A stretch of DNA of 64,000 nucleotides. It comes from Aromatoleum toluvorans. Its GTDB lineage: Bacteria; Pseudomonadota; Gammaproteobacteria; Burkholderiales; Rhodocyclaceae. Shown in pieces: positions 44,722 to 53,565 of this stretch. The position numbers and the translations under genes are program-made. Below the pieces are notes generated by a model. It was given only the letters and a program-made list of their open reading frames with translations, did not search any database and was not told the DNA's origin. Positions within the stretch are counted from its first letter, which is position 1. The number at the start of each line of letters is the position of its first letter. Location: assembly GCF_012910905.1 (NCBI RefSeq), contig NZ_WTVN01000025.1, forward strand, positions 1-64,000, written 5' to 3'.

Positions 44722-44999
44722 GTATTGGATCCGCGCCTCGGCGCCTTGCCGTCGGTCGCCGCCGCCGCCGGCCCGGAGGCGGCGCGCAGCGTGTCAAGAT
44801 ACAGCGCCTCCACCTGTTCGCGTGCCCACGGCGTACGGCGCAGGAACTTGAGGCTCGAACCGAGGCTCGGTTCGTGGTTGAAGCAGCGAATGTCGATCCG
44901 CCGCCCGAGCGCCGCCCAGCCGAAGCGCGTCACCAGTTCGGTCAGGATCCGCTCCAGCGTGAGGCCGTGCAGCGGATTGTTGGGCTGGGGTGTTGTCAT
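44718..44999 (-). CDS. VF530-family DNA-binding protein
   Basis: A 93-residue protein of the VF530 family. These are small basic proteins with a double helical fold, reported to bind DNA. Almost the entire family pattern is visible: '[62 protein letters not shown]'. The ATG at 44999 (MTTPQPNN) starts right before the domain; a longer start would add 33 unrelated residues. The C-terminal 20 residues are a disordered, Ala-rich tail. It is probably co-transcribed with the small frame and arfB downstream. Confidence 0.9.
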   Translation of the reverse strand: MTTPQPNNPLHGLTLERILTELVTRFGWAALGRRIDIRCFNHEPSLGSSLKFLRRTPWAREQVEALYLDTLRAASGPAAAATDGKAPRRGSNT

Positions 45000-45145
45000 C
45001 GCGTTCACTTGCGTCCAGGCAGGCGGTTGGGTGGATTGATTGCAGCAGGGCGTGGCCCGCGGTGCATGCCCCGAGGCCGGAAACCATATCTTGGCCAAAC
45101 GGCACGGAATAAAGCAATTCGCGGCCGAAAAATATCTCCTACGTC

Positions 45146-45574
45146 TCAGGCAGTTTTCGAGGATTCGCTGAACGGATTCACGCTGCGCACCCCGGTCGAC
45201 TTGAAATCTTCCGTGTTACGCGTGACAACCGTCAGATCGTAGATGAGGGCGATGGCAGCAATCTGCTTGTCGATCGGGCGCTGGGGGCTGGGTGACATGA
45301 GCCTGCCCCAAACCTGCGCGCAGTCGAGGTCGAAGCCCAGAATACGGTCCGAGTAGTCGGCGACCACCGCATCCAGCCAGGCCTCGAGCCGCTCGGCCTG
45401 CTCCCGGTCTCCTCGGCCACGAACGTTCTCCAGCCCGCGGCGAATCTCGCCGATGGTCACCACCGACAGATAGATGTCGTCCGCGGTCAGGGTCGCGAAA
45501 AAGGCGGCCACGCCCGGATTGGCCCGCCCGCCTTTGCGCAGTTCGCTGATGACGTTGGTGTCGAGCAGGTACAT
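45146..45574 (-). CDS. FitB/VapC-type PIN-domain toxin
   Basis: A 142-residue PIN-domain ribonuclease toxin. The acidic metal site is visible: Asp5 in [12 protein letters not shown], Glu43 in [10 protein letters not shown], Asp102 in IDKQIAAIA, and the TRNTEDF segment with the last acidic residue. The ATG overlaps the stop of the antitoxin gene (TGATG), the usual coupling in such modules. When the antitoxin is degraded it would cleave RNA, often tRNA, to stop growth. It sits just outside the left end of the restriction island. Confidence 0.93.
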   Translation of the reverse strand: MYLLDTNVISELRKGGRANPGVAAFFATLTADDIYLSVVTIGEIRRGLENVRGRGDREQAERLEAWLDAVVADYSDRILGFDLDCAQVWGRLMSPSPQRPIDKQIAAIALIYDLTVVTRNTEDFKSTGVRSVNPFSESSKTA

Positions 45575-45786
45575 CAGGCCCGCCGGAAGTTGAAGTCTTC
45601 GTCGGTTCCGACATCCGGCATGGCAGCCAGCACTTCCTTGAACGTCCGGCGCGCCGGACGGGCCAGAGCCGCCCGCAGGATTTCGCGGTGTTCCGCTTCG
45701 GCACTGCGTCCATGCCGCGCCGCCGCCTCCTTCAAGGCCTGGGCGATTTCGGGCCCGATGTTGCGAACAATTAGGTTGGTCGCCAT
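45574..45786 (-). CDS. FitA-like ribbon-helix-helix antitoxin
   Basis: A 70-residue antitoxin. The N-terminal ribbon-helix-helix DNA-binding part (MATNLIVRNIGPEIAQALKEAAARHGRSAEAEHREILRAAL) matches FitA/VapB-like proteins, with the 'GRSAEAEHREIL' second helix. The C-terminal 'TFKEVLAAMPDVGTDEDFNFRRA' is the toxin-binding tail. The ATG at 45786 is chosen because the upstream extension would run through the operator. It should repress its own promoter at 45807-45843. Confidence 0.92.
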   Translation of the reverse strand: MATNLIVRNIGPEIAQALKEAAARHGRSAEAEHREILRAALARPARRTFKEVLAAMPDVGTDEDFNFRRA

Positions 45787-45806
45787 GGTGTCGCCCTCAT
45801 GATTAC

Positions 45807-45843
45807 AATGCTTGCATTTTAGCTCACGTCGCAATCATTGCAA
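45807..45843 (-). promoter_or_regulatory. promoter and operator of the toxin-antitoxin pair
   Basis: On the minus strand, TTGCAA (45838-45843), 16 bp and TAAAAT (45816-45821) form a good promoter. The palindrome AATGC-TT-GCATT (45807-45818) overlaps the -10 edge, and a 9-bp direct repeat (GCAATCATT twice, 45831-45848) covers the -35 region. This suits autorepression by the ribbon-helix-helix protein. Confidence 0.65.
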
Positions 45844-45898
45844 TCATTGCTGATCGACCGACCTATCCGGCACGAGCCCGGCAGGAAGCTCGAGCCCC

Positions 45899-46200
45899 TT
45901 ACGACCGAGCGGGAACGAAAATGTAGCCGCACTCCGTATCCCCGTATGCCTTGCTTTGACCAGCGAGCACATGCTGGGCCTTTTCCGCCAGCCGGCCCGA
46001 TTGCGCGTGCCCCCACCGGCAGGGCGAGTCGATGCCGACTGCCATCACACCCAGCTCATCGCACGTGCGGTGCCAGATGTTCGGGCTCGCCGCTGCGGAT
46101 ATTGCAGAGGATCTCGGTACCGCGCAGGACGACGAGGTGGCGGCCCTTCCGGGCACCGCCAATGTCGATGCCGGCCACCGTCAGCGGGCTAGCGAGCACC
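45899..46200 (-). pseudogene. frameshifted, truncated DUF429 gene
   Basis: From about 46200 the minus strand reads VAGIDIGGARKGRHLVVLRGTEILCNIRSGEPEHLA, a DUF429 N-terminus. Near 46070 the frame shifts and continues as RTCDELGVMAVGIDSPCRW ... SGRLAEKAQ, then stops at 45899. Only about 100 of the usual 230-250 residues are left. DUF429 proteins are predicted RNase H-fold nucleases. An intact distant relative lies inside the island at 46670. The rest of the interval to the antitoxin promoter holds nothing that I recognise. Confidence 0.75.
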
Positions 46201-46223
46201 GGGAGAGGAGACCGCGAAGGGTA

Positions 46224-46271
46224 GAAAGAGAAAAGGACCAGTAGGTCACTTTACGTAACTTACTGGTCCTT
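46224..46271 (-). terminator. intrinsic terminator, probably the original tRNA-Ala terminator
   Basis: Perfect 11-bp arms AAGGACCAGTA (46233-46243) and TACTGGTCCTT (46261-46271), with a 17-base loop, are followed on the minus strand by TTTTCTCTTTC. It lies 8 bases beyond the left copy of the tRNA 3'-end repeat, exactly where the terminator of the uninterrupted tRNA gene would be. Confidence 0.75.
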
Positions 46272-46278
46272 AACGGAA

Positions 46279-46303
46279 TTCGTGGTCCGAAAGGCTATCG
46301 AAC
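46279..46303 (-). repeat. left attachment-site remnant (degenerate copy of tRNA-Ala 3' end)
   Basis: Plus-strand TTCGTGGT-CCGAAAGG-(CT)-ATCGAAC matches 56691-56718 (TTCGTGGT-GGA-CCGAAAGG-(GG)-ATCGAAC): 23 identical bases with one 3-base gap and two mismatches, in direct orientation. The right copy is the 3' end of tRNA-Ala. This is the expected duplication at the far end of an element integrated into a tRNA gene, now degenerate. Confidence 0.72.
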
Positions 46304-46669
46304 TCACCCATACAGCCCTTTATTCACAAGGGCAGAATCAAGCCAACGTCTCACGATACCCCCAGACATACCCCCAAGCCCCTGCCGTCTCACCCTGAAA
46401 CTTTCCGCCCCGGCGCAGGCATAAGACGGCGCTTGGCGCGGCCGGTCGGACACCATCCCCAACGCGGGGACGGCTCGACCTTCAGCGACAATCAGGCGAA
46501 CACTTGGCGATCGTTCGGCGAACACTCGATGACACTTTGAAGAATAGAGCCGAATCTTCGAAGGCGGCAAGTAGCCGAACATGGTGAAACCGGGGGCGCC
46601 CGCCCGCCCCGAGTAGTACTGAAGCCGATACGCTCCTCCAAACGATCAACGGGTACGAGCGACTACTCC
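46304..46669. other. gene-free left end of the island
   Basis: No credible gene is seen in these 366 bases. Present are a small hairpin GCCCTT-N7-AAGGGC near 46315, two direct ATACCCCC motifs 12 bp apart (46356-46375), and GGCGAACACT repeated at 46495-46504 and 46517-46526. A 92-residue minus-strand frame exists but looks like chance. This is probably what is left of an attachment and integrase-start region. Confidence 0.5.
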
Positions 46670-47449
46670 TCAGCCAACGCCCAGAATCCATCCCTCGATC
46701 TTCGCGACTGCCACCTGCGGTGGCGACAATGTCGGCATCAGCGCCGTCTGAAGTCGGCCATCCCGATCCGCTTCGCGCAACCAGCTCGCCACGACATAGG
46801 CGTCGTGCTGGTCCGGCGTACGGCCATCTGGGGCGTAGGCGTGCCTCCACAAGGACGGATAGACCTCCGCCACCGCCGAGCGCCCAGCGGGAATCTCCCA
46901 GCCGTCGAAGGGCCAGAAATGCAGTCGCCCGCCAAGTTGCCGGCGCAGGTAGCGCAGCCAAGGGATGCCAGCATGGCTGGACTTCGCCACCGAGCCCTGC
47001 ACGTCGAAATGGAATACGGACTTCGCCTTGCAGCGCTCCTCGCACAGGCGCCGCCAGCGCGAATTGCCGCCCCGCGCCGCGCCGTTACCGTGCAGTCCGT
47101 CGCGGATGAACTCCACGTACATGTGTTCGGCGTCCGTCGGCCAATGGCGCTGAAAATCATAGAGGAACTCGTCCCAGTCAGGCGGCAAGTGATGGCGCTC
47201 GAAATAGCGCAGCGGGAAGGAAAAGCAGTGGTCGATACCGACCAGCGTCGGCACATCCTCCGCCAAGCACTCCGCGAGCCATTCGGCGATGCCGCGGCGC
47301 GTCCAGTATTTGCGCGGACTGGGCGGGGGAGGCACCTCGCCCGCCGCAGTGTCGGCGCTCGCCTGATAGACCCGCAAGCCCTTCAGACTGGCATTGGGCG
47401 TTTCCGCGCCCGAGTAGTCGATGCCGATGTAACGAGAGAATTGCCTCAT
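46670..47449 (-). CDS. DUF429-like predicted nuclease
   Basis: A 259-residue protein with an RNase H-like layout seen in DUF429 proteins: first strand YIGIDYSGAETP (about 7-18, Asp10), second acidic motif TLVGIDHCFSFPLRYFE (about 68-84), then SAVAEVYPSLWRHAY and the C-terminal acidic DQHDAYVVASWL (about 213-224). These acidic residues would bind the catalytic metals. It is the last minus-strand gene of the island, 53 bases after the metallopeptidase gene, so it may be carried as part of the restriction operon. Function is unproven; family members often travel with defence and mobile genes. Confidence 0.78.
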   Translation of the reverse strand: MRQFSRYIGIDYSGAETPNASLKGLRVYQASADTAAGEVPPPPSPRKYWTRRGIAEWLAECLAEDVPTLVGIDHCFSFPLRYFERHHLPPDWDEFLYDFQRHWPTDAEHMYVEFIRDGLHGNGAARGGNSRWRRLCEERCKAKSVFHFDVQGSVAKSSHAGIPWLRYLRRQLGGRLHFWPFDGWEIPAGRSAVAEVYPSLWRHAYAPDGRTPDQHDAYVVASWLREADRDGRLQTALMPTLSPPQVAVAKIEGWILGVG

Positions 47450-47502
47450 GTCCGCCGTCCTGCCGGCGTCAACCGTCGCACGCCGACACCTCGATTTTTA
47501 CC

Positions 47503-48219
47503 CTACTCCTGCCAGCGTTCCGCCGTCAGGGGTAACTCGTTGAGTTCTGCGCGCGCTTCGCGCCAGCACGGGTAGTGCTCGGAAAGAATGGCGACGAAGC
47601 GGTCGCTGTGCGTAGGCTCCAGCAGGTGCACCATCTCATGCACCACGACATACTCCAGCAAGTCCCGCGGCTTCTTCACCAGCTCCGTGTTCAGCCTGAT
47701 ATGGCCGGCGCGGTGATTGCAGCTTCCCCACTTGGTCTTCATCCGCTGCAGGAAATAGCCGCTCACTTTGACGCCCAGCCTCTTCTCCCACTTGTCGATG
47801 AGGACCGGCACAAGAGCGTGCAGCAAGGACTTGTGCCATTGATGGACGACCTCAGCCCGCTTCGCAGAACTCGCGCCAGGCCGCACCGTCAGCGTGATGC
47901 GGCGATGGTCGAGCGCGACCGATGGTTTGGCATCCTCGTAGCGGACGCTCATCAGATAGCGTCTGCCCCAGAGATGATGGGTTTCCCGCTCGACGAACTG
48001 GCGCGGCGCCTCGCGCGCCTGCTCACGCAAACGCGACTGCTGTTCACGAATCCAGCCGAGCTTGGTGATGGCGAAGGCGCGCGCCACTTCCAGCCGCGTT
48101 CCGGTGGGGGCAACCAGCGTCACGCGCCCGCCCGGCGGATGGACCGACAGGTGCACGTTCTTGATCGCCTTGCGGGTCACCGAAATCTCGATGTCGCCCA
48201 ACCGGATCGTCTCGGTCAT
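47503..48219 (-). CDS. YgjP-like zinc metallopeptidase
   Basis: A 238-residue protein of the YgjP/SprT-like (DUF45) family. The C-terminal domain contains the zinc motif [17 protein letters not shown]: His-Glu-x-x-His, with the third His six residues later. The family hallmark [25 protein letters not shown] lies just before it. The N-terminal part (about 1-100) is strand-rich. Its ATG overlaps the hsdR stop (ATGA), so it belongs to the restriction operon. Genes of this family are very commonly the last gene of type I restriction operons; their role there is not settled. Confidence 0.95.
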   Translation of the reverse strand: MTETIRLGDIEISVTRKAIKNVHLSVHPPGGRVTLVAPTGTRLEVARAFAITKLGWIREQQSRLREQAREAPRQFVERETHHLWGRRYLMSVRYEDAKPSVALDHRRITLTVRPGASSAKRAEVVHQWHKSLLHALVPVLIDKWEKRLGVKVSGYFLQRMKTKWGSCNHRAGHIRLNTELVKKPRDLLEYVVVHEMVHLLEPTHSDRFVAILSEHYPCWREARAELNELPLTAERWQE

Positions 48220-51200
48220 GCGTAGCCCGGCTGCTGCTTGATGATCTCAAAGATAGCGCGGGTTGCATCGCGGTTCCTGCGCATGACCGGGAACAGCGCG
48301 TTGAGTACCTGCGCCTCGCGCGCGGGGTCGCCCTTCCATCCGGCCGGCGCGTGCTCGCGCATCGCGCGGTCGATCGCCAGCGCCAGGAAAGCGCGTTCGT
48401 CGCCATAGGGCGCTGCAGGTTCCGTGGCATGATCGCGCGGCGGCAGGACATCCGGCAGGTTGCGGTAGAGCACGATCGCCTCCGGGTGTCCGTGAAGGAT
48501 CGCCGGCACGCCGGCCACGCTGTGCTTCTGCGCCAACCGCTTCACCAGCGCCTCGGCGCCCCTCAGGAACTGCTCATAGGCCGCCGCGTCATCGCGCGAC
48601 TGCTTGATCAAATCCAGCAGCAGCTTCGACATCTCCGCGTAGAAGCGCGGATCGGTGAGCTGCTCGCGGATGATGGTCTTGCGGACGTTGTTGATGATCC
48701 CTTCGGCGATCGCGTTGCGCGTCAGCCTGCCCTTTTCGTTGAGCTTGCGCGCGATGGCGTCGTGGATGCCGGTCTTGATGATAAGGTCGGTTAGCGACAG
48801 CGAATCCAGGTCGCCCAGCGGGTCCGCCGGATCGGCCTGCACGTAGGTGTTGAGCAGGTGCCGCATGTCGGCCTCGCAGGGCTTGATGTCCAGCTCCTCC
48901 CCGGAGTGCTTCTTGATGGCGTTGCGCGTGTCGCCGTAGAACTCCACGTCCTTCGCCAACGCTGTCGCCTCGGCATCGCTGTAGCCTGCCGCCGCCAGAT
49001 CCTGCGCGAGCTCGGCGTAGGTGCGAACGAAGGTCGCCACCGCCTTGTAGAACGTGATGCGCAGCGGCTCGCTGTCGTTCAGGGCCTGCGGATTGGCGGC
49101 ATCGCCGCAGAAGTAGTGCAGGAACTGCTCGATCTCGCGCGGCAGGGGCACGGGCTCGCACAGGTAGCGCAGCGCCTCGCGCGCGGCGTCGAGCTGCTTC
49201 CTGCCCTCCTTCAGCCAGTCCTTCAGCTCGACGTTGTTGCTGCCGCCGTTGCCCTCATCGATGTCCAGCTCGTCGGAGCTGTAGACCGCGATCGCCTGCT
49301 GCACGTCCTTGAACAGCTCCTTGAAGTCGACGATATGACCGTAGTCCTTGTCGTCGCCGTCGAGGCGGTTGGTGCGGCAGATCGCCTGGAACAGGTTGTG
49401 GTCGTGCAGCTCGTTGTCGAGGTAGATGTAGCTGCAGCTCGGCGCGTCGAAGCCGGTGAGCAGCTTGCTGACCACCACCAGCAGTTTCATGCTGGCCGGC
49501 TCCGCGATGAAGCGGCGCTTCACCTCGTCCTCGTAGGCCTTGGTGGTCTGGCCGCTCTTCAGGACGTGTCGGGTGTAGGTGTCGAACTTGTAGCGCTCGT
49601 CGCTGTTGGCCGGCTCGCGCGAGATGGCGTTGTGGTTGGGATCGAACGAAGTGACGATGCCGCAGTGCGGGCCGAGGCTCGTATTCTGCAACAGCCGGAA
49701 GTAGTGGCAGGCGTCGTAGATGCTCGCAGCGACCAGGATGGCCGTGCCGCGGTCGTTGTTGAGCCGCGGCTTGAGGTCGAAGTCCTCGAGGATGCTGTGG
49801 ATGATGCGCTGCTTGCGCTCGCCGGCGCTCATCAACTCCTGCATCGTCGCCCAGCGCTTGCGCAGGATCGCCTTCTGGAAGTTATTCAGCGCTTTGGTCT
49901 TCTTTTCGAAATAGGCTTCGATGGCCGCGGGCGAGGTGATGCGCTGCGGCACGTCGCGCGCCTCGTACTTGAGGTCGAGCACTACCTTGTCCGCCACCGC
50001 CTCGTGGAACTTGTAGGTGTGGATGTAGGTGCCGAAGATGTCGCGCGTCCTGAGTTTCCGGTCGTCCTTCTTCAACAACGGCGTACCGGTGAAACCGATG
50101 AAGATCGCCCCCTCCAGCCAGCGCTTCATCTGCTTGTTCATGTCGCCGCCCTGGGTACGGTGGCATTCGTCCACGAACACGTAGAAGCGTCCGTGGATGG
50201 GCGGCGGCGGACCCTTCAGGTCGGCCGGATCGAATTTATTGATCAGCGCACACAAGAGGCGCGGCGCGGTGGCACCGAGCTTGGCGACGAACTCCGCGCG
50301 CGTGGTGATGCGCGGGCTGGGGGCGTCCTCGGCCACCACCCCTGCGTTCTTCATCACGCCCTCGATCTGCTTGTCCAGCTCGTCGCGGTCGGTGACGACC
50401 AGAATCCGCGCCTGCGGGTCGTGCTCCAGCAACCACTTGGCGAGCAACACCATCAGGATGCTCTTGCCGCTGCCCTGCGTGTGCCAGATGACGCCGCCTT
50501 CCTGTTGGCGGAGGCGCACCTGCGCCGCCTTCACCGCCGCGAACTGATGCTGGCGCGGCACCTTCTTGATGCCGTTGTCGAAGAGCACGAAGTGGCGCAT
50601 CAGATCCAGCAGGCGCGCCTTGTCGCACAGCTCGGCCAGCGGCCGGTCGAGCAGCGCGCCTTCGGCCAGGCCGACCTTGTCCGGGGCAGCCTTCCACTCG
50701 ACAAAGAACTCCTCGCGCGTCGTCACCGTGCCGTAGCGCAGGCCCTGGCTGTCGTTGCCCGCCAGCAACAGCTGCACCGTGGGGAAGAACGGCAGGTTGA
50801 AGATCACTTCCTGGTTGGTGATGAGCTGGCGGATGCCGTCGGCCACCTGCACCGAGCCGCGCTTGAGCTCGATGACCGCGATAGCGATGCCGTTGAGGTA
50901 CAGCACGAGGTCGGGACGACGTTCATGGCCGCCCTTGAGCGTCACCTCCTCGGCGAGCGCAAAATCGTTCCTGTCCGGCTGCGCCCAGTCGATCAGATGC
51001 ACGGTGTCGTGCGGCTGCCCGGCCGCCACCTGCACCTCCACCCCGTAGCGCAGCAGCTTGTAGCAGCGCAGCGCGGCCTGATAGAGCGTGATGCCGGTGG
51101 TGTCGGCGGCGGCGAGCAGCTTGTGCACGGCAGCGGCGACGTGCGCCTCCGGGTAGCCGCGCGCGAGCAGGTTGGCGCGCAGCAGTTCGGTGTCGACGCC

Positions 51201-51332
51201 GCGGTTGTTCTCGCGCTTGCTCCATTCGCCGAGGTAGCGGTAGCCGAGGCCGTCTGGCCGTGCCGGGTCGGTGAACAGCGCCACGACGCGGTTCTGCGTC
51301 GTGCGTTCGGAACGGGGTGCAGCCTCGCTCAT
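48216..51332 (-). CDS. hsdR: type I restriction enzyme, motor subunit HsdR
   Basis: A 1,038-residue restriction subunit that translocates and cleaves DNA lacking the host methylation. The N-terminal nuclease domain has Asp141 in [11 protein letters not shown] and the Glu-x-Lys in VIELKRG (155-157). The helicase core has Walker A HTQGSGKS (284-291), the DECH box [11 protein letters not shown] (about 370), FIGFTGTPL, and later [23 protein letters not shown] and QAICRTNR. The ATG at 51332 overlaps the DUF1016 gene by 4 bp, and the end overlaps the metallopeptidase gene by 4 bp. All motifs look intact, so the system is probably active. Confidence 0.97.
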   Translation of the reverse strand: MSEAAPRSERTTQNRVVALFTDPARPDGLGYRYLGEWSKRENNRGVDTELLRANLLARGYPEAHVAAAVHKLLAAADTTGITLYQAALRCYKLLRYGVEVQVAAGQPHDTVHLIDWAQPDRNDFALAEEVTLKGGHERRPDLVLYLNGIAIAVIELKRGSVQVADGIRQLITNQEVIFNLPFFPTVQLLLAGNDSQGLRYGTVTTREEFFVEWKAAPDKVGLAEGALLDRPLAELCDKARLLDLMRHFVLFDNGIKKVPRQHQFAAVKAAQVRLRQQEGGVIWHTQGSGKSILMVLLAKWLLEHDPQARILVVTDRDELDKQIEGVMKNAGVVAEDAPSPRITTRAEFVAKLGATAPRLLCALINKFDPADLKGPPPPIHGRFYVFVDECHRTQGGDMNKQMKRWLEGAIFIGFTGTPLLKKDDRKLRTRDIFGTYIHTYKFHEAVADKVVLDLKYEARDVPQRITSPAAIEAYFEKKTKALNNFQKAILRKRWATMQELMSAGERKQRIIHSILEDFDLKPRLNNDRGTAILVAASIYDACHYFRLLQNTSLGPHCGIVTSFDPNHNAISREPANSDERYKFDTYTRHVLKSGQTTKAYEDEVKRRFIAEPASMKLLVVVSKLLTGFDAPSCSYIYLDNELHDHNLFQAICRTNRLDGDDKDYGHIVDFKELFKDVQQAIAVYSSDELDIDEGNGGSNNVELKDWLKEGRKQLDAAREALRYLCEPVPLPREIEQFLHYFCGDAANPQALNDSEPLRITFYKAVATFVRTYAELAQDLAAAGYSDAEATALAKDVEFYGDTRNAIKKHSGEELDIKPCEADMRHLLNTYVQADPADPLGDLDSLSLTDLIIKTGIHDAIARKLNEKGRLTRNAIAEGIINNVRKTIIREQLTDPRFYAEMSKLLLDLIKQSRDDAAAYEQFLRGAEALVKRLAQKHSVAGVPAILHGHPEAIVLYRNLPDVLPPRDHATEPAAPYGDERAFLALAIDRAMREHAPAGWKGDPAREAQVLNALFPVMRRNRDATRAIFEIIKQQPGYA

Positions 51333-52387
51333 TCGTCTCCTCCCTTGTCCTGCAACAGGCGCTGCCGCGCCGCTGCGACGGACTGGTGCAGCTTGGCCTG
51401 CAAGGCCTCGCGCGGGGGCAGCACGGTCAGGTATTCGGCGACGTGGATGCCGCTCTTGTCGAGTTCCAGGAGCTCGATCTGCTCCTGCTTCTTGCCGGTG
51501 CACAGGATGATGCCCAGCGGCGAGTTCTCGTCGGCTTCCTGTTCGTGCCGGGCCAGCCAGCGCAGGTAGAGCTCCATCTGGCCCTTGTACTCGGCGCGGA
51601 ACTCGCCGATCTTCAGCTCCACGGCCACCAGGCGCCTGAGCTTGCGGTTGTAGAACAGCAGGTCGATGTAGAAGTCGTCGTTGTCGATCTGCAGCCTTTT
51701 CTGCCGGGCGACGAAGGTGAAGCCGGCGCCCATTTCCAGCAGGAACTGCTCGATCTCGCGCAGGATGGCGTCTTCGAGGTCTTTTTCCAGATAGCGGTCG
51801 TTGAGGCCCAGGAAGTCGAGGATGTAGGGGTCTTTCAACACCAGCGGCGGGCTGATGTCGCCACCGCCGCGCAGCGCGGCGAGTTCCTCCGTCAGCAGCT
51901 GTTCCGGCTGGCGCGACAGGGCGGTGCGCTCGAACAGCATCGTGTCCTTGCGTTCGCGCAGGCGCCGCACGCTCCAGCCTTCCTGCACGCACATCTGGGC
52001 ATAGAAGTCCCGGGCCAGCGGGTCCTTCAGATAGATCAGCTCGAGAAAGTGGCTCCAGGCCAATTGTCTCGACAGCGTCGAGACAATCTGCGCTTCCGGA
52101 AACGCCTCGGCGAAGCGGACCATGTGGTGCAGGTTCTTGACCGAAAAGCCCCGTCCGTATTCGGCGCTCAATTGCCGCCCCAGCGCGGCGACGATCTCCT
52201 CGCCATAACCGGCCCGCTGGCCGCCGAGGATGTCGCGGTGGATGCGCTCGCCCACCTGCCAGTAGAGCAGGGTCAGCTCGGCATTGACGGCCGCCGCCGC
52301 GCGCTGGCGGGCGCCGTCGATCAGCCGCCGCAACTCGGCCACCAGGGCGAGCTGCTGCGGGTCGGGCGTGGGCGTCGTCGTGCTCAT
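51329..52387 (-). CDS. DUF1016 (YhcG-like) PD-(D/E)XK nuclease
   Basis: A 352-residue protein. The N-terminal DUF1016_N helical domain (about 10-170: [43 protein letters not shown]) is followed by a PD-(D/E)XK nuclease domain (about 185-340: [55 protein letters not shown], with the Asp and Glu-x-Lys of the active site). It sits between hsdS and hsdR with 4-bp overlaps on both sides, so it is translated with the restriction system. Such YhcG-like genes are frequent inserts in type I operons; whether it adds a second nuclease activity or aids assembly is not known. Confidence 0.93.
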   Translation of the reverse strand: MSTTTPTPDPQQLALVAELRRLIDGARQRAAAAVNAELTLLYWQVGERIHRDILGGQRAGYGEEIVAALGRQLSAEYGRGFSVKNLHHMVRFAEAFPEAQIVSTLSRQLAWSHFLELIYLKDPLARDFYAQMCVQEGWSVRRLRERKDTMLFERTALSRQPEQLLTEELAALRGGGDISPPLVLKDPYILDFLGLNDRYLEKDLEDAILREIEQFLLEMGAGFTFVARQKRLQIDNDDFYIDLLFYNRKLRRLVAVELKIGEFRAEYKGQMELYLRWLARHEQEADENSPLGIILCTGKKQEQIELLELDKSGIHVAEYLTVLPPREALQAKLHQSVAAARQRLLQDKGGDE

Positions 52388-53565
52388 ATCAACCTCGTCC
52401 TGCCGGTGAGCAGCTCCTGCATCATCGCCTGCTTGAGGGCACGGGTCTTGTCGCGGCGGGCTTCGAGCGCGGCGAGTTCGGCGTCCATTTCGGAGAGGAC
52501 GGCGGCGATGGCGGTTTGTTCGTCGCGAAGTGGAACAGGGATCTTGAACGCTTTTAGCCAGCGAAACTCGATGCTCTCAACAGTTGTTCCCGTCTTCAGG
52601 CACTGTTTCAGGATTTGATCGCCGCTCCCAATCAAAGCATGCAACAGGAATGCAGAACTGAACCCCTGAGCCGGGATGAGCGCCTTGATGTCCTGGTTGA
52701 TCGACATCGGAACGATGTTCATAGCGACTGGAAGATACTTCCGGAGTATCCCGCTTCGCGTCACGAGCACGATTGAGTTCGTTGGCAGCATTGTTGTTGC
52801 GCCGTGTTTCACTGCCAATGGAGTGATGGAGAAGCCGGTCTGCTTGAGGAGCACCGACTTCACATCTCCCGACGAAATCCATGGCACGGTTCCACCATGC
52901 CAGTAGTCTGGATTTTGCATTGACGGTGTCATTCCGCCTTTCCATGTGCCAAGCTCATCAAGCCGCTTCACCTCCCAATCGCCTTCGAAGCCGGGGAGGC
53001 GGGTTTGGCCGGTGAGGAGTTGCTGAATGGCGGCCTGTTTGAGGTCGCGCTTCTTGGCGATCAGCTGGTCGAGCTTGGCCAACAGGGTATCCACAACCGA
53101 CAGCGCGGCGGCGATGGCACGTTGTTCAGGGAGCGGCGGGACATCGACTTGGCAACGAGTAACTTGTGGAGCGGTAAGTTGTGCGACTCCAGTGTTCTCC
53201 TGTGCAAATCGTACGACGCCATTTATGTAGCTTGCGAAGAATCGAGCATCGGCTTCGCCCTTCGACCGCAATACCAAGAGACGGCCAATCGGTGTAAACG
53301 AAGACGCTCGAAAAAATGCGAATCCGAGCTCACCGGGCGTTCCGCGAGCCGTGAGAGTAACAGCATCGCCCTCTTCAACCGCATAGCTGGCGTAACCATG
53401 AAGTCCAGAATCAGCGCGTCCGTTCGCATAGACTGGAAACGGATGCTCGGCGTCCTGCTCACGATTCCACCGTGACCATTCAATATCGCCGGCGGCCCGA
53501 ACCTCAAACAGGTCTGAAATCAACTTACGCGGCCAAACCATAGGAGAAGTGTGGCTAGCGGTCAT
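52384..53565 (-). CDS. hsdS: type I restriction enzyme, specificity subunit HsdS
   Basis: A 393-residue target-recognition subunit. Two variable target-recognition domains (about 10-135 and 200-335) alternate with conserved helical spacers. The spacers share repeated motifs: [48 protein letters not shown] (about 142-190) and [50 protein letters not shown] (about 342-392). The DNA coding for both recognition domains (about 52500-52960 and 53110-53540) is visibly less GC-rich than the spacers, a sign of domain exchange. It overlaps hsdM by 11 bp and the DUF1016 gene by 4 bp. The recognition sequence cannot be predicted by eye. Confidence 0.95.
   Translation of the reverse strand: MTASHTSPMVWPRKLISDLFEVRAAGDIEWSRWNREQDAEHPFPVYANGRADSGLHGYASYAVEEGDAVTLTARGTPGELGFAFFRASSFTPIGRLLVLRSKGEADARFFASYINGVVRFAQENTGVAQLTAPQVTRCQVDVPPLPEQRAIAAALSVVDTLLAKLDQLIAKKRDLKQAAIQQLLTGQTRLPGFEGDWEVKRLDELGTWKGGMTPSMQNPDYWHGGTVPWISSGDVKSVLLKQTGFSITPLAVKHGATTMLPTNSIVLVTRSGILRKYLPVAMNIVPMSINQDIKALIPAQGFSSAFLLHALIGSGDQILKQCLKTGTTVESIEFRWLKAFKIPVPLRDEQTAIAAVLSEMDAELAALEARRDKTRALKQAMMQELLTGRTRLI

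Noticed and set aside
46304-46582. A 92-residue minus-strand frame at the left end of the island
   Set aside because: No ribosome-binding site, no family features, and it spans the repeat motifs; probably chance.
48858-51569. A 903-codon plus-strand frame opposite hsdR
   Set aside because: Antisense artefact of high-GC codon usage; hsdR motifs on the minus strand are intact.
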